Counted from the stretch's first letter, positions 25,217-33,703 are shown. The stretch: 64,000 nt of DNA from Planobispora rosea (GCF_014648175.1 NZ_BMQP01000027.1:44110-108109), one strand, 5' to 3'. Notes: generated by a model not told the origin, from the letters alone. Numbers and translations: made by a program.

Positions 25217-25714
25217 ATGCCTCACAACATCTGCGCCCTCGTCGTGGCCGGACGGGTCGACGCCGAGCGGGCCCGTTCGGTGGGACTGCACGCCGAACTC
25301 GCGCACGGCGATCTCACCGTGTTCCCGATCGATCACTTCTTCTCCGCCTACTGGGCCGCGGTGCGGGGCGACAGGGCGTCGCTCGACGTGCCGCGCCGCT
25401 GCTTCACCGGCGTATTCCCGAGACAGGCGGTACTGCGCGACCTCGTCCGCGAGGTGACGGGAACGGACGAGCCGCGGTTCGCGATCATTCAGACGGAGTA
25501 CCACGCCGGTATGGGCGACCAGTGGGCCGTGGCGTTCGCCGGTGAGAGGCGGCTGACGAGTGACAGGGCATTGATCAACGAGGCGCTCGCCGCGCTCGGG
25601 GTACGGGCGTCCGCTTCGGCGGACGAGTTCGACGTGATCGGCCTCGGTACGTTCCGGAGCAACCCGGACCACCTCGACCGCTACGTCGATCTGTGCGACG
25701 AACTCGGCGTCTGA
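25217..25714 (+). CDS. conserved hypothetical protein, 165 aa
   Basis: A soluble alpha/beta protein with no recognised domain. It has a strand-rich start 'NICALVVAGRVDAERA', a central 'FAIIQTEYHAGMGDQWAVAFAGER', and 'RALINEALAALGVRASASADEFDVIGLGTFRSNPDHLDRYVDL'. TAGGGT lies exactly six bases before ATG 25217, so the transcript is probably leaderless. Its last 34 bases overlap the 3' end of the opposing Nudix gene. Function not known. Confidence 0.65.
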   Translation: MPHNICALVVAGRVDAERARSVGLHAELAHGDLTVFPIDHFFSAYWAAVRGDRASLDVPRRCFTGVFPRQAVLRDLVREVTGTDEPRFAIIQTEYHAGMGDQWAVAFAGERRLTSDRALINEALAALGVRASASADEFDVIGLGTFRSNPDHLDRYVDLCDELGV

Positions 25715-26196
25715 CGGCCCGTGCCCGACGCCGCGCGCCGGAGGCTGCCCAGGATCCACGGCGGGCACCCCGGATCCGCCTCCGCCTCGGCGACGGTGAG
25801 CCAGACGAACCCGGCCACCTCCTCCGGCGAGGCGGCGACGGGCTGGGCTCCGGGCGGCATGGGCCCCCGGAACACGACATTGACCACCGGATCGCCGTCG
25901 TCGGTCACGAAGAACGAGCTCTCCACGTAGGTGAGTCCGCTCCCGGCCAGATCGACGCCGATCTCCTCCGCGACCTCCCGGCGGGCGGTCTCCTCCAGTA
26001 CGCCGGTCCCGGCTCCGGGGGCTTCGACCTTGCCGCCGACGCCGCTGAGCAGGCCGGGGGCGTGCTCCTCCCGCTCGCCCCGCTCGATGAGCAGCCAGCG
26101 GCCGTCCCGTTCCAGGAAGACCTCGACGTTGACGACGAAGGCCGGCCTTCCGGCCCTGGTAACACAGGCGGATGGGTCGTACGCGGTTCCCGTCAT
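25681..26196 (-). CDS. Nudix hydrolase family protein
   Basis: A 171-residue Nudix protein. The core 'RREVAEEIGV' (metal-binding REXXEE) is clear, preceded by 'LLSGVGGKVEAPGAGTGVLEETA'. The spacing from GGKVE to RE is about four residues longer than the canonical 23-residue Nudix box, and the first canonical Glu is displaced, so activity or substrate range may be altered. N-terminal strands 'AFVVNVEVFLERDGRWLLIERG' are typical. ATG 26196 is supported by a TAGGGT box eight bases upstream. The gene overlaps the opposing 25217 gene by 34 bases at the 3' ends. Confidence 0.85.
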   Translation of the reverse strand: MTGTAYDPSACVTRAGRPAFVVNVEVFLERDGRWLLIERGEREEHAPGLLSGVGGKVEAPGAGTGVLEETARREVAEEIGVDLAGSGLTYVESSFFVTDDGDPVVNVVFRGPMPPGAQPVAASPEEVAGFVWLTVAEAEADPGCPPWILGSLRRAASGTGRQTPSSSHRST

Positions 26197-26257
26197 GATC
26201 GTTGACCCTACGCGATCATCCCTTCCCGTCCCACTGCCGACCTCGGATAGCATGAAC

Positions 26258-26274
26258 TGTCAACTAAGTTGACA
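26258..26274. promoter_or_regulatory. 17-bp palindrome, probable TetR operator
   Basis: TGTCAACTAAGTTGACA is a perfect palindrome with 8-bp arms around one base, 42 bases before the SDR start. The TetR gene directly downstream of the SDR is the likely binding protein. Confidence 0.75.
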
Positions 26275-26316
26275 TGGCCTGGACGCTGATCGGCGGGCCC
26301 GCCGAGGGGAGACGAC

Positions 26317-27339
26317 ATGACGCAGGAATCCAAGCCGTTGACCGCGAACAGCTCGATCGGCGAGTGGCTGGACCGCCCCGGGGGAGGCCCGCTCATCCGC
26401 GAGATGCTCGCGCAGGGAGGCTTCGACGAGCAGGTGCTCGCACCCGTGCGGCAGCTCCCGTTGCAGCAGATGGTCGTCCTCAGCCGGGGCGCGCTCTCGC
26501 AGGAGGTCGTGGACGATCTGGTGCGGCGTGCGAACGGCGGGGTCATCCCGGTCGAGCAGGACGGCGCCACCGCCGGATGGCGTGAGCGCATCGTGCCCGG
26601 CCGCTTCGACGGTCAGGTCGTCGTCGTCACCGGGGCGGCCTCCGGCATCGGCCGCGCCACCGCCTCCCGGGTCGCCCGCGAAGGGGGACGCGTCATCGCC
26701 GTGGACATCGCCGCCGACCGGCTGGACGGTCTCGCCGCCGAGGTGCCGGACGCCAAGGTGATCACCGTCGCGGCCGACCTCACCAAGACCGACGACATCG
26801 CCCGGATCGTCGCCGCGGCCGGGCCGCGCATCGACGGCCTGGCCAACGTCGCGGGCATCGTCGACGACTTCACGCCCATCCACGAGGTCTCCGACGCGGT
26901 CTGGGAGCGGGTCTTCGCCGTCAACGTCGACGGGCTGTTCCGGCTCACCCGCGCCGTCGTCCCGGCGATGCTGGAGGCCGGTCGCGGTTCGATCGTCAAC
27001 GTCGCCTCCGAGGCGGCGCTGCGCGGTTCCACCGCCGGGGTGGCCTACACCGCCTCCAAGCACGCCGTCGTGGGGATCACGCGCAGCTCGGCGTTCATGT
27101 ACGGCCCGCACGGCATCCGCGTCAACGCCGTCGCGCCCGGCGGTGTGGCCACGGGGATGGGGAGCGGGGGCGTCATGTCCGAATTCGGCAAGAGCCGTAC
27201 AGGGGGCGTCCTGGCCCTCATCCCGCCGATCGCCACCGCCGAGCAACTGGCCGCGTCGATCACCTTCCTGCTCAGTGACGACGGCGTCAACGTCTCCGGA
27301 GCGGTTCTGCCGTCGGACGGCGGCTGGTCGGTGCAGTAG
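26317..27339 (+). CDS. SDR family oxidoreductase with N-terminal extension
   Basis: A 340-residue SDR. Residues 1-95 form an extension without SDR motifs, mostly helical ('SIGEWLDRPGGGPLIREMLAQGGFDEQVLAPVRQLPLQQM'). The enzyme domain then follows with 'VTGAASGIGRATA', Asp in 'VIAVDIAADRL' (NAD preference), 'NVAGIVDDF', 'IVNVASEAAL', the Tyr/Lys pair 'AYTASKHAVVG' and the 'DGGWSVQ' end. The extension resembles those in SDRs that act on bulky or CoA-bound substrates. It is followed by a TetR gene 41 bases on and preceded by a perfect palindrome, so the two genes are likely one regulated unit. Confidence 0.9.
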   Translation: MTQESKPLTANSSIGEWLDRPGGGPLIREMLAQGGFDEQVLAPVRQLPLQQMVVLSRGALSQEVVDDLVRRANGGVIPVEQDGATAGWRERIVPGRFDGQVVVVTGAASGIGRATASRVAREGGRVIAVDIAADRLDGLAAEVPDAKVITVAADLTKTDDIARIVAAAGPRIDGLANVAGIVDDFTPIHEVSDAVWERVFAVNVDGLFRLTRAVVPAMLEAGRGSIVNVASEAALRGSTAGVAYTASKHAVVGITRSSAFMYGPHGIRVNAVAPGGVATGMGSGGVMSEFGKSRTGGVLALIPPIATAEQLAASITFLLSDDGVNVSGAVLPSDGGWSVQ

Positions 27340-27380
27340 GGCCGGCGGACCGGGGCCGCATGATCACCTATCCTGGCGTC

Positions 27381-27941
27381 ATGCCACGTCCCCGCTCCGG
27401 TTCCGGTACGCGTGAGGCCATCCATGCCGCCGCGACCCGGCTGTTCCGGGAGCAGGGGTACGCGCGCACCACCGTGCGTGAGATCGCGGCGGAGGCCGGT
27501 GCGGACCCGGCTCTGGTGATCCGGCATTTCCGCAGCAAAGAGCTGCTGTTCCTGGAGACGATGCACCTGACGCTGGACGACGAGCCGCTGCTGGCGGTAC
27601 CGCTGGAGCAGCTCGGGGAGAGGTTCGTCGAGGTCCTCCTCGACCAGGAGGATCTCTCACGCGGGGTCTTCCTGGCCCTGCTGCGCGGCAGCAACGAACC
27701 GCAGATCGCCGAGCGCCTCAGGGCCAGCCACGAGACCGTCTTCGTCGAGCCGCTGCGCGCCCGCCTGTCCGGACCCGACGCCGATGTGCGGGCCCGCCTG
27801 GCGGGCGCGCTGGTGGGCGGGCTGCTGTACGCGCTGTGGGCGGTCGGGGACGAGCGTCTGCTCGCGGCCGGCCGCGAGGAACTGGTGTCCCGGTACGGCC
27901 CGCTGCTCCAGCAGCTGCTGACGCCGGCCTCGGACCGCTGA
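27381..27941 (+). CDS. TetR family transcriptional regulator
   Basis: A 186-residue TetR protein with HTH 'REAIHAAATRLFREQGYARTTVREIAAEAGADPALVIRHFRSKELLFLE'. The C-terminal ligand domain is not assignable. ATG 27381 is chosen because TATCCT lies exactly six bases upstream, as in the other leaderless genes. An in-frame ATG at 27360 would precede that box. It is probably the repressor for the upstream SDR through the palindrome at 26258. The stop is only six bases from the opposing LacI gene. Confidence 0.9.
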   Translation: MPRPRSGSGTREAIHAAATRLFREQGYARTTVREIAAEAGADPALVIRHFRSKELLFLETMHLTLDDEPLLAVPLEQLGERFVEVLLDQEDLSRGVFLALLRGSNEPQIAERLRASHETVFVEPLRARLSGPDADVRARLAGALVGGLLYALWAVGDERLLAAGREELVSRYGPLLQQLLTPASDR

Positions 27942-27947
27942 ACGGCC

Positions 27948-29048
27948 CTATCCGGAGGCGGGCGGGGCGGCGACCGAGGAGCGGACGATCAGGCGGGAGC
28001 GGAGCGTGTGCGTCTCGCGGCGGGGTTCGCCGCCCTCGACCGCGTCGAGGAGCACCGCGGCCGCCGTGGCGCCGAGCTCGTGCACGGGTTGCTCGATCAT
28101 CGTCAGCGGCGGTTCCATGACCGCCGCCCACGAGCTGTCGTCGAAACCGATCAGGGCGACGTCGCGCGGGCATGACAGGCCCGCCGCCCGCAGCGCGCGC
28201 AGGGCCCCGGTCACCCCGTCGGTCTCGGTGCAGAACACCGCGGTGATGCGGTCGGGCAGGGAGAGCATGCGGGTGACCTCCTCGGTGGCCCGCTCCTCGG
28301 TCTTGCGCCCGACCATCACCAGCTCGGGGTCGAAGGGGATGCGCGCGTCGTCGAGCGCGTCGAGGTAGCCGCGCAGGCGCTCCCCGTCGGTCCACAGGTT
28401 CCGGGACGCCTCCGCCAACAGCCCGCGCCGCGTCGTGGGCGCCTGCGCCACCGGTGGTCCCCACACGAACCCGATGCGGCGGTGCCCGGCCGCGATGAGC
28501 GTCTCGACCGCCTCCCGGGCCGCGTCGCGGTTGTCGATGACGACCGTGTCGAGGTCGAGCGAGGCGATCGCGCGGTCGACGAGGACGACGGGGATGCCCC
28601 GGTCCATCGCCGCCCCGATGTGCGCGACCTCGCGGCGGTCGACCGCGGCCGAGGCGATGATGACGCCGTCGACGCGCTTGTCGATGAGCACGTTCGTCGC
28701 CGCGATCTCCTCGTCGAGGTTCTCGTACGTGCTCAGCACGATCGTGTCGAAACCCCGCGCCCGGGAGGCGTCGCAGATCCCGCGCACCACACCGGCGAAG
28801 AAGGGGTTGCCGATGTCGGCGACGATCACTCCCAGGGTGTGGCTCACCCCGGTCGACATGCTGCGCGCGAGCGCGTTGGCCCGGTAGCCGAGCTTCTCGG
28901 CCGCGGCGAGCACCCTCTCCCGCAGCTCCGGGCTGACGTATCCGTACCCGCCGAGCGTGCGGGCCGCGGTCGCGCGGCCGACGCCGGCCTCGGCGGCCAC
29001 TTCGGAGATCGTCGGCCGTCCCGCCGCCTGGCTCCGGTCAGCTGGCAT
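27948..29048 (-). CDS. LacI family regulator of the Amadori-sugar locus
   Basis: A 366-residue LacI/GalR repressor. The HTH is 'TISEVAAEAGVGRATAARTLGGYGYVSPELRERV', the hinge 'KLGYRANALARSMSTG', and the ligand domain starts 'TLGVIVADIGNPFFAGVVRGICDA' and ends 'CPRDVALIGFDDSSWAAVMEPPLTMIEQP'. It is the last gene of the minus-strand group frlB-frlD-lacI, 73 bases after the kinase, with a GAGGG ribosome site. The two near-identical operators at 31165 and 31318 between frlB and the transporter genes are its expected targets. The inducer is probably the imported fructosamine or its phosphate. Confidence 0.92.
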   Translation of the reverse strand: MPADRSQAAGRPTISEVAAEAGVGRATAARTLGGYGYVSPELRERVLAAAEKLGYRANALARSMSTGVSHTLGVIVADIGNPFFAGVVRGICDASRARGFDTIVLSTYENLDEEIAATNVLIDKRVDGVIIASAAVDRREVAHIGAAMDRGIPVVLVDRAIASLDLDTVVIDNRDAAREAVETLIAAGHRRIGFVWGPPVAQAPTTRRGLLAEASRNLWTDGERLRGYLDALDDARIPFDPELVMVGRKTEERATEEVTRMLSLPDRITAVFCTETDGVTGALRALRAAGLSCPRDVALIGFDDSSWAAVMEPPLTMIEQPVHELGATAAAVLLDAVEGGEPRRETHTLRSRLIVRSSVAAPPASG

Positions 29049-29121
29049 GGATCGCGTCCCTCATTTCTCGGGTTCGGAAGGCTCGCCACATGCTAAGGGC
29101 TGGCCCGCTGAGGCTTCCGGC

Positions 29122-30009
29122 CTACCGGGGCGATCCGGACGGCGCCTCGCAGGGGCGGCCGCGGCCGAAGGCGCCCTCGACGAAGCACTGCCGGTAGGCC
29201 GACGCGGCCCCCTCGTGCAGGGCGCGTTCGACCATCGGGGCCCGCGGCGGGGCGCTCGCGGACCAGCCGTCGCGCAGCAGCGAGACCGCGAATCCGGCGA
29301 GGAAGGCGTCGCCGCACCCCATCGTGTCGACGATCTCCTCCGGGTCCTCCACCCGGCGTGCCGGGACCGTCAGGGCGGTGCGGCCGTCCCAGGTGACGGC
29401 TCCGTGCACGCCGCGGGTGGCGAGCGCCAGGCGCGCGCCCCGCCGTACGGTCTCGGCCAGCAGGGCGCGCGTGGCGGTCTCGTCCAGGTGGGAGCACGAC
29501 AGCAGCACCAGGTCGGCGTGCGGGCAGACGCGGTCCAGGTAGGAGGGGGTACGGAACTCCTCCTCGCTGGAGAGGTCGAAGCTGACCAGCGTGCCGAGCC
29601 CGGCCAGCTTCGGCAGCTCGTCCTCGCTGCGGGAGTACACGCTCGAGTGCACCAGGTCGAAGGACGAGGCGTACTCCAGGAGCCCGGCGTCGAGCGTGAG
29701 CGGTTCCCGCACCGTGACCCCGCCGCCGTTCCAGCCGAGGAAGACGCGGTCGCCGTCGTCGACCCGGAGCAGGGAGAGACCGGTCTCACCCGCGCGCACG
29801 ACGCAGCGGCCGGTGGCGACCCCTTCGGCGGCGATCGCCTCGCCCAGGAACCGGCCGAGGTCGTCGTCGCCGAAGACTCCCAGGTAGGCGGCTTCGAGAC
29901 CGAGGCGGCGGGCGTATACGGCGACGTTCACGCTGTTGCCGCCCGGATAGTCGACGCCGCGGTCGACGAATCGGTCGACGATGTTGTCGCCGAAGCCGAG
30001 GACTCTCAT
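29122..30009 (-). CDS. frlD: PfkB family sugar kinase, fructoselysine 6-kinase (FrlD)-like
   Basis: A 295-residue PfkB/ribokinase-family kinase. The N-terminus 'GFGDNIVDRFVDRGVDYPGGNSVNVAVYARRLG' and 'GVFGDDDLGRFL' follow E. coli FrlD closely from memory. The PfkB signature 'DTMGCGDAFLAGF' carries the catalytic Asp. One unusual point is a Cys in place of the usual Ala in the G-A-G-D turn. FrlD phosphorylates fructosamines on O6, preparing them for cleavage by FrlB. It follows frlB by 107 bases with a clear AGGAG site. The actual amino acid carried by the substrate cannot be told from sequence. Confidence 0.82.
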   Translation of the reverse strand: MRVLGFGDNIVDRFVDRGVDYPGGNSVNVAVYARRLGLEAAYLGVFGDDDLGRFLGEAIAAEGVATGRCVVRAGETGLSLLRVDDGDRVFLGWNGGGVTVREPLTLDAGLLEYASSFDLVHSSVYSRSEDELPKLAGLGTLVSFDLSSEEEFRTPSYLDRVCPHADLVLLSCSHLDETATRALLAETVRRGARLALATRGVHGAVTWDGRTALTVPARRVEDPEEIVDTMGCGDAFLAGFAVSLLRDGWSASAPPRAPMVERALHEGAASAYRQCFVEGAFGRGRPCEAPSGSPR

Positions 30010-30025
30010 GGGTTCTCCTGTGGGC

Positions 30026-30053
30026 GGGCTCCCGCGCCGCGGAGCGGGAGCCC
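30026..30053 (-). other. intercistronic hairpin between frlB and frlD
   Basis: GGGCTCCCGC (30026-30035) and its complement (30044-30053) form a 10-bp stem with an 8-base loop, 17 bases before the frlD start. It may stabilise or partly end the frlB transcript and so set the ratio of deglycase to kinase. Confidence 0.45.
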
Positions 30054-30116
30054 GGACGGGCGCGGCCGTCCGCCGGGACGGGTGCGGGGCGCGGGAGCCG
30101 GTGGGACGGGGAGGTG

Positions 30117-31118
30117 TCAGTAGTCCATGACGCGGTAGTAGCGGCGCAGGTCGAGCGAGTGGTCGCGGACCCGCTCCAGGTGCTTGCTGACCCGGCCGAG
30201 CACGGTGTCGAGCACCAGCGGGGCGATCAGGCCGCGGAACTCGGGGCTGATCCCCTCCAGCGGGTAGTCGCGGGTGTCGAAGACGGTGACGTCCTTGGAG
30301 ATGCGCCGGGCGAAGGACTCGACGCGGTCGGTGAGCGCGCGCGTCTCGTCCTCGCCCTGGAAGATGACGACGCTTGTGTCCTCCTCGATCAGCTCCAGGG
30401 AGCCGTGGAAGAACTCGGCGCTGTGCACGCGGGTGGTGCGCAGCCACTGCATCTCCTCGAGGATGCACATGGAGTACAGGTAGGTGAAGCCCCACAGGTT
30501 CCCGCCGCCGACCAGGAAGTGGTAGTCGGTGTCCTTGTGCGCCTCGGCGAAGGCCGCGGCGACCGGGTCGGCCTGCCTGGCCACGTCGAGGAGGATCCGT
30601 GGGAGGCCGGCGAGCTCGCCGGCGAGCTTGTCGTAGCCGTCGAACTCGCCGCGCCGTGCCAGCAGCCGCCCCATGAACAGCAGCATCTGCGCGTCGAAGG
30701 GCCAGGCCTTGGGCTCGGAGATGAGCGCGACGTCGACCTTCTGGGCGACGGGCGAGTCGGGGTAGCCGGTGAGGCCGATGGTGCGGGCGCCCCTGGAGCG
30801 GCAGTACTCGATCGCGCGGACGCTGTCGTCGGTGGTGCCGGAGACCGAGGGGAAGATCACAACGGAGCGCTCGCCGAGGGACGCGTCGCCGGAGGCGATG
30901 AGTTCCGCGGCGATCGCGGCGCGCACCGGGAGGGTCGAGGAGCGCCGGGCCAGGTGCTCGTACGGCCACATCTGGGCGTAGGTGCCCCCGGCGCCGACGA
31001 GGAAGAGGTTGTCGAACCCCTCGTCCACGAGCCGATCGACCAGTTCCTCGATCTGCGGGCGCAGCGCCACGGTGCTGGTCATCTGCTGGAGGAATTCCGG
31101 CTCGTTGAATCGGAGCAT
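30117..31118 (-). CDS. frlB: SIS-domain sugar-phosphate deglycase, FrlB-like
   Basis: A 333-residue protein with tandem SIS domains like the GlmS isomerase half. The first is 'FDNLFLVGAGGTYAQMWPYEH' with 'VVIFPSVSGTTDDSVRAIEYC'. The second is 'DYHFLVGGGNLWGFTYLYSMCILEEM' with the active-site segment 'HSAEFFHGSLELIEEDTSVVIFQGEDETR', which parallels the FrlB 'SGEFRHGPLEI...' segment. The C-terminus 'LDLRRYYRVMDY' also follows FrlB. FrlB splits fructosamine 6-phosphate into glucose 6-phosphate and the free amine or amino acid. It is first in the frlB-frlD-lacI unit, with the LacI operator 47 bases upstream of its start. Confidence 0.82.
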   Translation of the reverse strand: MLRFNEPEFLQQMTSTVALRPQIEELVDRLVDEGFDNLFLVGAGGTYAQMWPYEHLARRSSTLPVRAAIAAELIASGDASLGERSVVIFPSVSGTTDDSVRAIEYCRSRGARTIGLTGYPDSPVAQKVDVALISEPKAWPFDAQMLLFMGRLLARRGEFDGYDKLAGELAGLPRILLDVARQADPVAAAFAEAHKDTDYHFLVGGGNLWGFTYLYSMCILEEMQWLRTTRVHSAEFFHGSLELIEEDTSVVIFQGEDETRALTDRVESFARRISKDVTVFDTRDYPLEGISPEFRGLIAPLVLDTVLGRVSKHLERVRDHSLDLRRYYRVMDY

Positions 31119-31164
31119 CTTGCGTCCTTTCGGGATTGCTTGCGGCCGGTGCCGCTCCGCGGCC

Positions 31165-31178
31165 TGATACCGGTATCA
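31165..31178. promoter_or_regulatory. LacI operator, frlB side
   Basis: TGATACCGGTATCA is a perfect 14-bp palindrome centred on CG, the classical LacI/GalR box, 47 bases upstream of the frlB start codon. Confidence 0.85.
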
Positions 31179-31317
31179 CGCGGAGGTCACGCTGGCACAG
31201 GTGAACGGGCCCCGTCAACACCGTCTTTCGTCAATAGACTCCTCCTATCTGAGCTGATGTGGCACGGAGAAGTGAGTGCGGCAGCACTTATTCATTAAAA
31301 GATCTTGAACTTAGACC

Positions 31318-31331
31318 TGGTACCGGTATCA
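31318..31331. promoter_or_regulatory. LacI operator, transporter side
   Basis: TGGTACCGGTATCA differs from the other box by one base and lies upstream of the binding-protein gene, so one repressor can control both arms of the locus. Confidence 0.85.
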
Positions 31332-31456
31332 GAAGGTCTGTACAGTCGGCCCACACCACGTCATGCCAAGCGCTTCGTGGCGCAGACCCCCCACGGCGGA
31401 TCTGAGGTGCCCCGCGCACCGGCGGTCCCCTCTCCCCCGAGAGAAAGGAAGAGCCC

Positions 31457-32779
31457 ATGCGCTCTCGCGCGCTGACGACGTTCGCGGCACTCGCCGGGAC
31501 CTCGGTGCTCGCCCTCGCCGGCTGCGCCGGCGAACCGGCCGCGAAGGCCCCCGCGGCCGACGCCGCCGCCACCCCGGAGTTCTCCGGGAAGCTGAGCATC
31601 CTGACCAAGTTCGCCGGGGACTCCCTGAGCCCCTACTTCGAGGGAGTCGTCGCCGACTACCGCAAGCTGCACCCCGATGTGCAGGTCGAACTCATCCAGG
31701 AGACCGACCAGAGCATCAAGGACAAGACCAAGACCCTGACCGCCTCCAACGCCCTGCCCGACATCTACTTCAGCTGGACCGGCAACTGGGCGGAGAACTT
31801 CGTCCGCGGCGGCCTGGCGGCCGACCTGACCAAGGTGATCGGCCCCGACACCGCATGGGGCAAGACCTTCAGCCCGGCGGCGCTGTCGGCCTTCGCCTAC
31901 GACGGCAAGTACTACGGCGTCCCGCTGTACAACAACGGCAAGTTCATGGGCTACAACAAGGCCGCGTTCGACAAGGCCGGGGTGAAGGTGCCCGCCTCCT
32001 TCGAGGAACTCCTGACCTCCTGCGCGCCGCTGCGCAAGGCCGGATACGAGCCCATCACCTTCGGCAACAAGGACGGCTGGCCCGCCCTGCACTACCTGCA
32101 GCAGCTGTTCGCCTACCACGTGCCGCGCGACACCCTGAACGCCGACTTCGACCCCCGGACGGCCAAGCTCGACCACCCCGGCTACGTCACCGCGCTCAAG
32201 CAGTTCAAGACCCTCGTCGACCAGTGCACCGACACCCGCGACGCCACCAACGGCGTGCTCTACAGCTCGGCGCAGGAGAAGTTCCTCAACGGCAAGGCGG
32301 CGATGTACTACCAGGAGATCCTGGAGTTCGCGAACGTCACCGACGAGCGGGAGCTCAAGCCGGACGACTTCGGCATCTTCCCGCTGCCGGTCCCGCAGGG
32401 CGCCGCCGGCGACCCCGGGGCGATCGAGGGCGCGCCCGAGGGCTACCTGATCAACGCCAGGTCGCCGCGCGTGGCGCTCGCCGTCGACTTCATGAAGTTC
32501 CTCACCGGTACGGAGAACGCCAAGAAGCTCTCCGCGGCGCCGTACGCCCAGCCCAGCACGGTCGTCGGGGCCGTCACCGAGGAGACCTCCGGCAAGGCCG
32601 TCTTCGAGGGCATCGAGATGGTCAACAAGGCCTCGCAGCTGGCCATCTGGCTGGACACGGTGACCGTCCCCGAAGTCGCCGACGCCTGGCTGGCCGGCGG
32701 CGAAGCCCTCGTCAGCGGCAGCGCGACCCCCGAGAAGGTGCTCGAGAGCGTGCGCCGGGCCTCGGCGTCGGCCAAGTAG
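31457..32779 (+). CDS. sugar ABC transporter substrate-binding lipoprotein (FrlO-type role)
   Basis: A 440-residue family-1 solute-binding lipoprotein. The signal 'LTTFAALAGTSVLALAGC' carries the lipobox (cysteine about 23). The mature domain follows the MalE/MsmE pattern: 'KLSILTKFAGDSLSPYFEGVVADYRKLHPDVQVELI', 'LPDIYFSWTGNWAENFVRGGLAADLT', 'GVPLYNNGKFMGYNKAAFDKAGV', 'FLNGKAAMYYQEI'. It captures the sugar outside the cell for the two permeases that follow. Context suggests a fructosamine (Amadori compound), as for FrlO of Bacillus subtilis. Regulation is through the LacI box at 31318. Confidence 0.88.
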   Translation: MRSRALTTFAALAGTSVLALAGCAGEPAAKAPAADAAATPEFSGKLSILTKFAGDSLSPYFEGVVADYRKLHPDVQVELIQETDQSIKDKTKTLTASNALPDIYFSWTGNWAENFVRGGLAADLTKVIGPDTAWGKTFSPAALSAFAYDGKYYGVPLYNNGKFMGYNKAAFDKAGVKVPASFEELLTSCAPLRKAGYEPITFGNKDGWPALHYLQQLFAYHVPRDTLNADFDPRTAKLDHPGYVTALKQFKTLVDQCTDTRDATNGVLYSSAQEKFLNGKAAMYYQEILEFANVTDERELKPDDFGIFPLPVPQGAAGDPGAIEGAPEGYLINARSPRVALAVDFMKFLTGTENAKKLSAAPYAQPSTVVGAVTEETSGKAVFEGIEMVNKASQLAIWLDTVTVPEVADAWLAGGEALVSGSATPEKVLESVRRASASAK

Positions 32780-32815
32780 CCGCGCGGCCGAAGGGAGAGA
32801 AGGGAGAGCACGCCG

Positions 32816-33703
32816 GTGCGCGCCATCGTCCAGAGGACACTCGGCCTCGCGTGGGTCGTCCCGGCCCTCGTGCTGGTGGGGGTGTTCGTCTACCTGCCGC
32901 TCGTGCAGAACCTCCGGTTCAGCACGCTCGAATGGGACATCTACAGCGGGAGCCAGGAATACATCGGGTTCGACAACTACCGCAAGCTCCTGGACGACCC
33001 GGTCTTCTGGTCGTCGTTCGGCAACAACCTGCTCTACGCGGTGATCTCGATCGCCGTCCAGGTGTTCGGCGCCCTCGTGCTCGCCGCGCTGATCGAGGGC
33101 GTCCGGAGCGAGCGGTGGCGGCGCGGCCTGCGGGCGGTCTACTTCATCCCCTCGGCGATCTCGCTGACCGTCGCGGGCCTGCTCTTCTACTTCATCTACG
33201 AGCCCAGCCTGGGCCCGCTCAACCACATGCTCCGGGCGATGGGGCTGGAGGAGCTGGCCCAGGCGTGGCTGGGACAGGAGAGCACCGCGATGACCGCGAT
33301 CATCGCGATGAGCCAGTGGCAGGGCTTCGGCTACTCCACCCTGCTGTTCGCCGTGGCGATCCAGCGCATCCCCTCGGAGATCTACGGCGCGGCGGCCATC
33401 GACGGCGTCGGGCCGGTCCGCCGCTTCTTCCACGTGACGCTCCCCCTGGTGAGGGAGATGACCGGCCTGATGGCGATCGTGACCGTCTCCGGGTCCTTCC
33501 AGGTGTTCAACGAGGTCATGGTGATGACCGGCGGCGGGCCCAACAACTCGACCCAGGTGCTGGGGACCTGGCTGTACCGGAGCGGATTCGTCCGCAACGA
33601 CTTCGGCTACGCCGCCGCCATCGCGACGGTGCTCTTCGTGATCACGCTGGGCATCGCGCTGGCGCAGCTGTGGTTCGCGCGCAGGAGGAGGGTGGAATGG
33701 TGA
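32816..33703 (+). CDS. sugar ABC transporter permease, MalF type (FrlN role)
   Basis: A 295-residue inner-membrane protein with six predicted helices. The start 'TLGLAWVVPALVLVGVFVYLPLVQNLRFS' is typical of MalF-like permeases, and the EAA loop for ATPase contact is 'SEIYGAAAIDGVGPVRRFFHVTLP'. The GTG start follows AGGGAGAG. It lies 36 bases after the binding protein and overlaps the next permease by seven bases, so the two are co-translated. Confidence 0.9.
   Translation: MRAIVQRTLGLAWVVPALVLVGVFVYLPLVQNLRFSTLEWDIYSGSQEYIGFDNYRKLLDDPVFWSSFGNNLLYAVISIAVQVFGALVLAALIEGVRSERWRRGLRAVYFIPSAISLTVAGLLFYFIYEPSLGPLNHMLRAMGLEELAQAWLGQESTAMTAIIAMSQWQGFGYSTLLFAVAIQRIPSEIYGAAAIDGVGPVRRFFHVTLPLVREMTGLMAIVTVSGSFQVFNEVMVMTGGGPNNSTQVLGTWLYRSGFVRNDFGYAAAIATVLFVITLGIALAQLWFARRRRVEW

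Larger units (their letters stand above)
31119..31456. promoter_or_regulatory. divergent control region of the Amadori-sugar locus
   Basis: This 338-bp gap separates frlB from the binding-protein gene. It has two LacI-type boxes, 31165-31178 and 31318-31331, 153 bases apart, the distance expected for DNA looping. The middle (31240-31315) is AT-rich and should hold both promoters. The right-hand part (31335-31440) is a leader for the transporter genes, with a GAAAGGAAGAG ribosome site. Confidence 0.75.
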
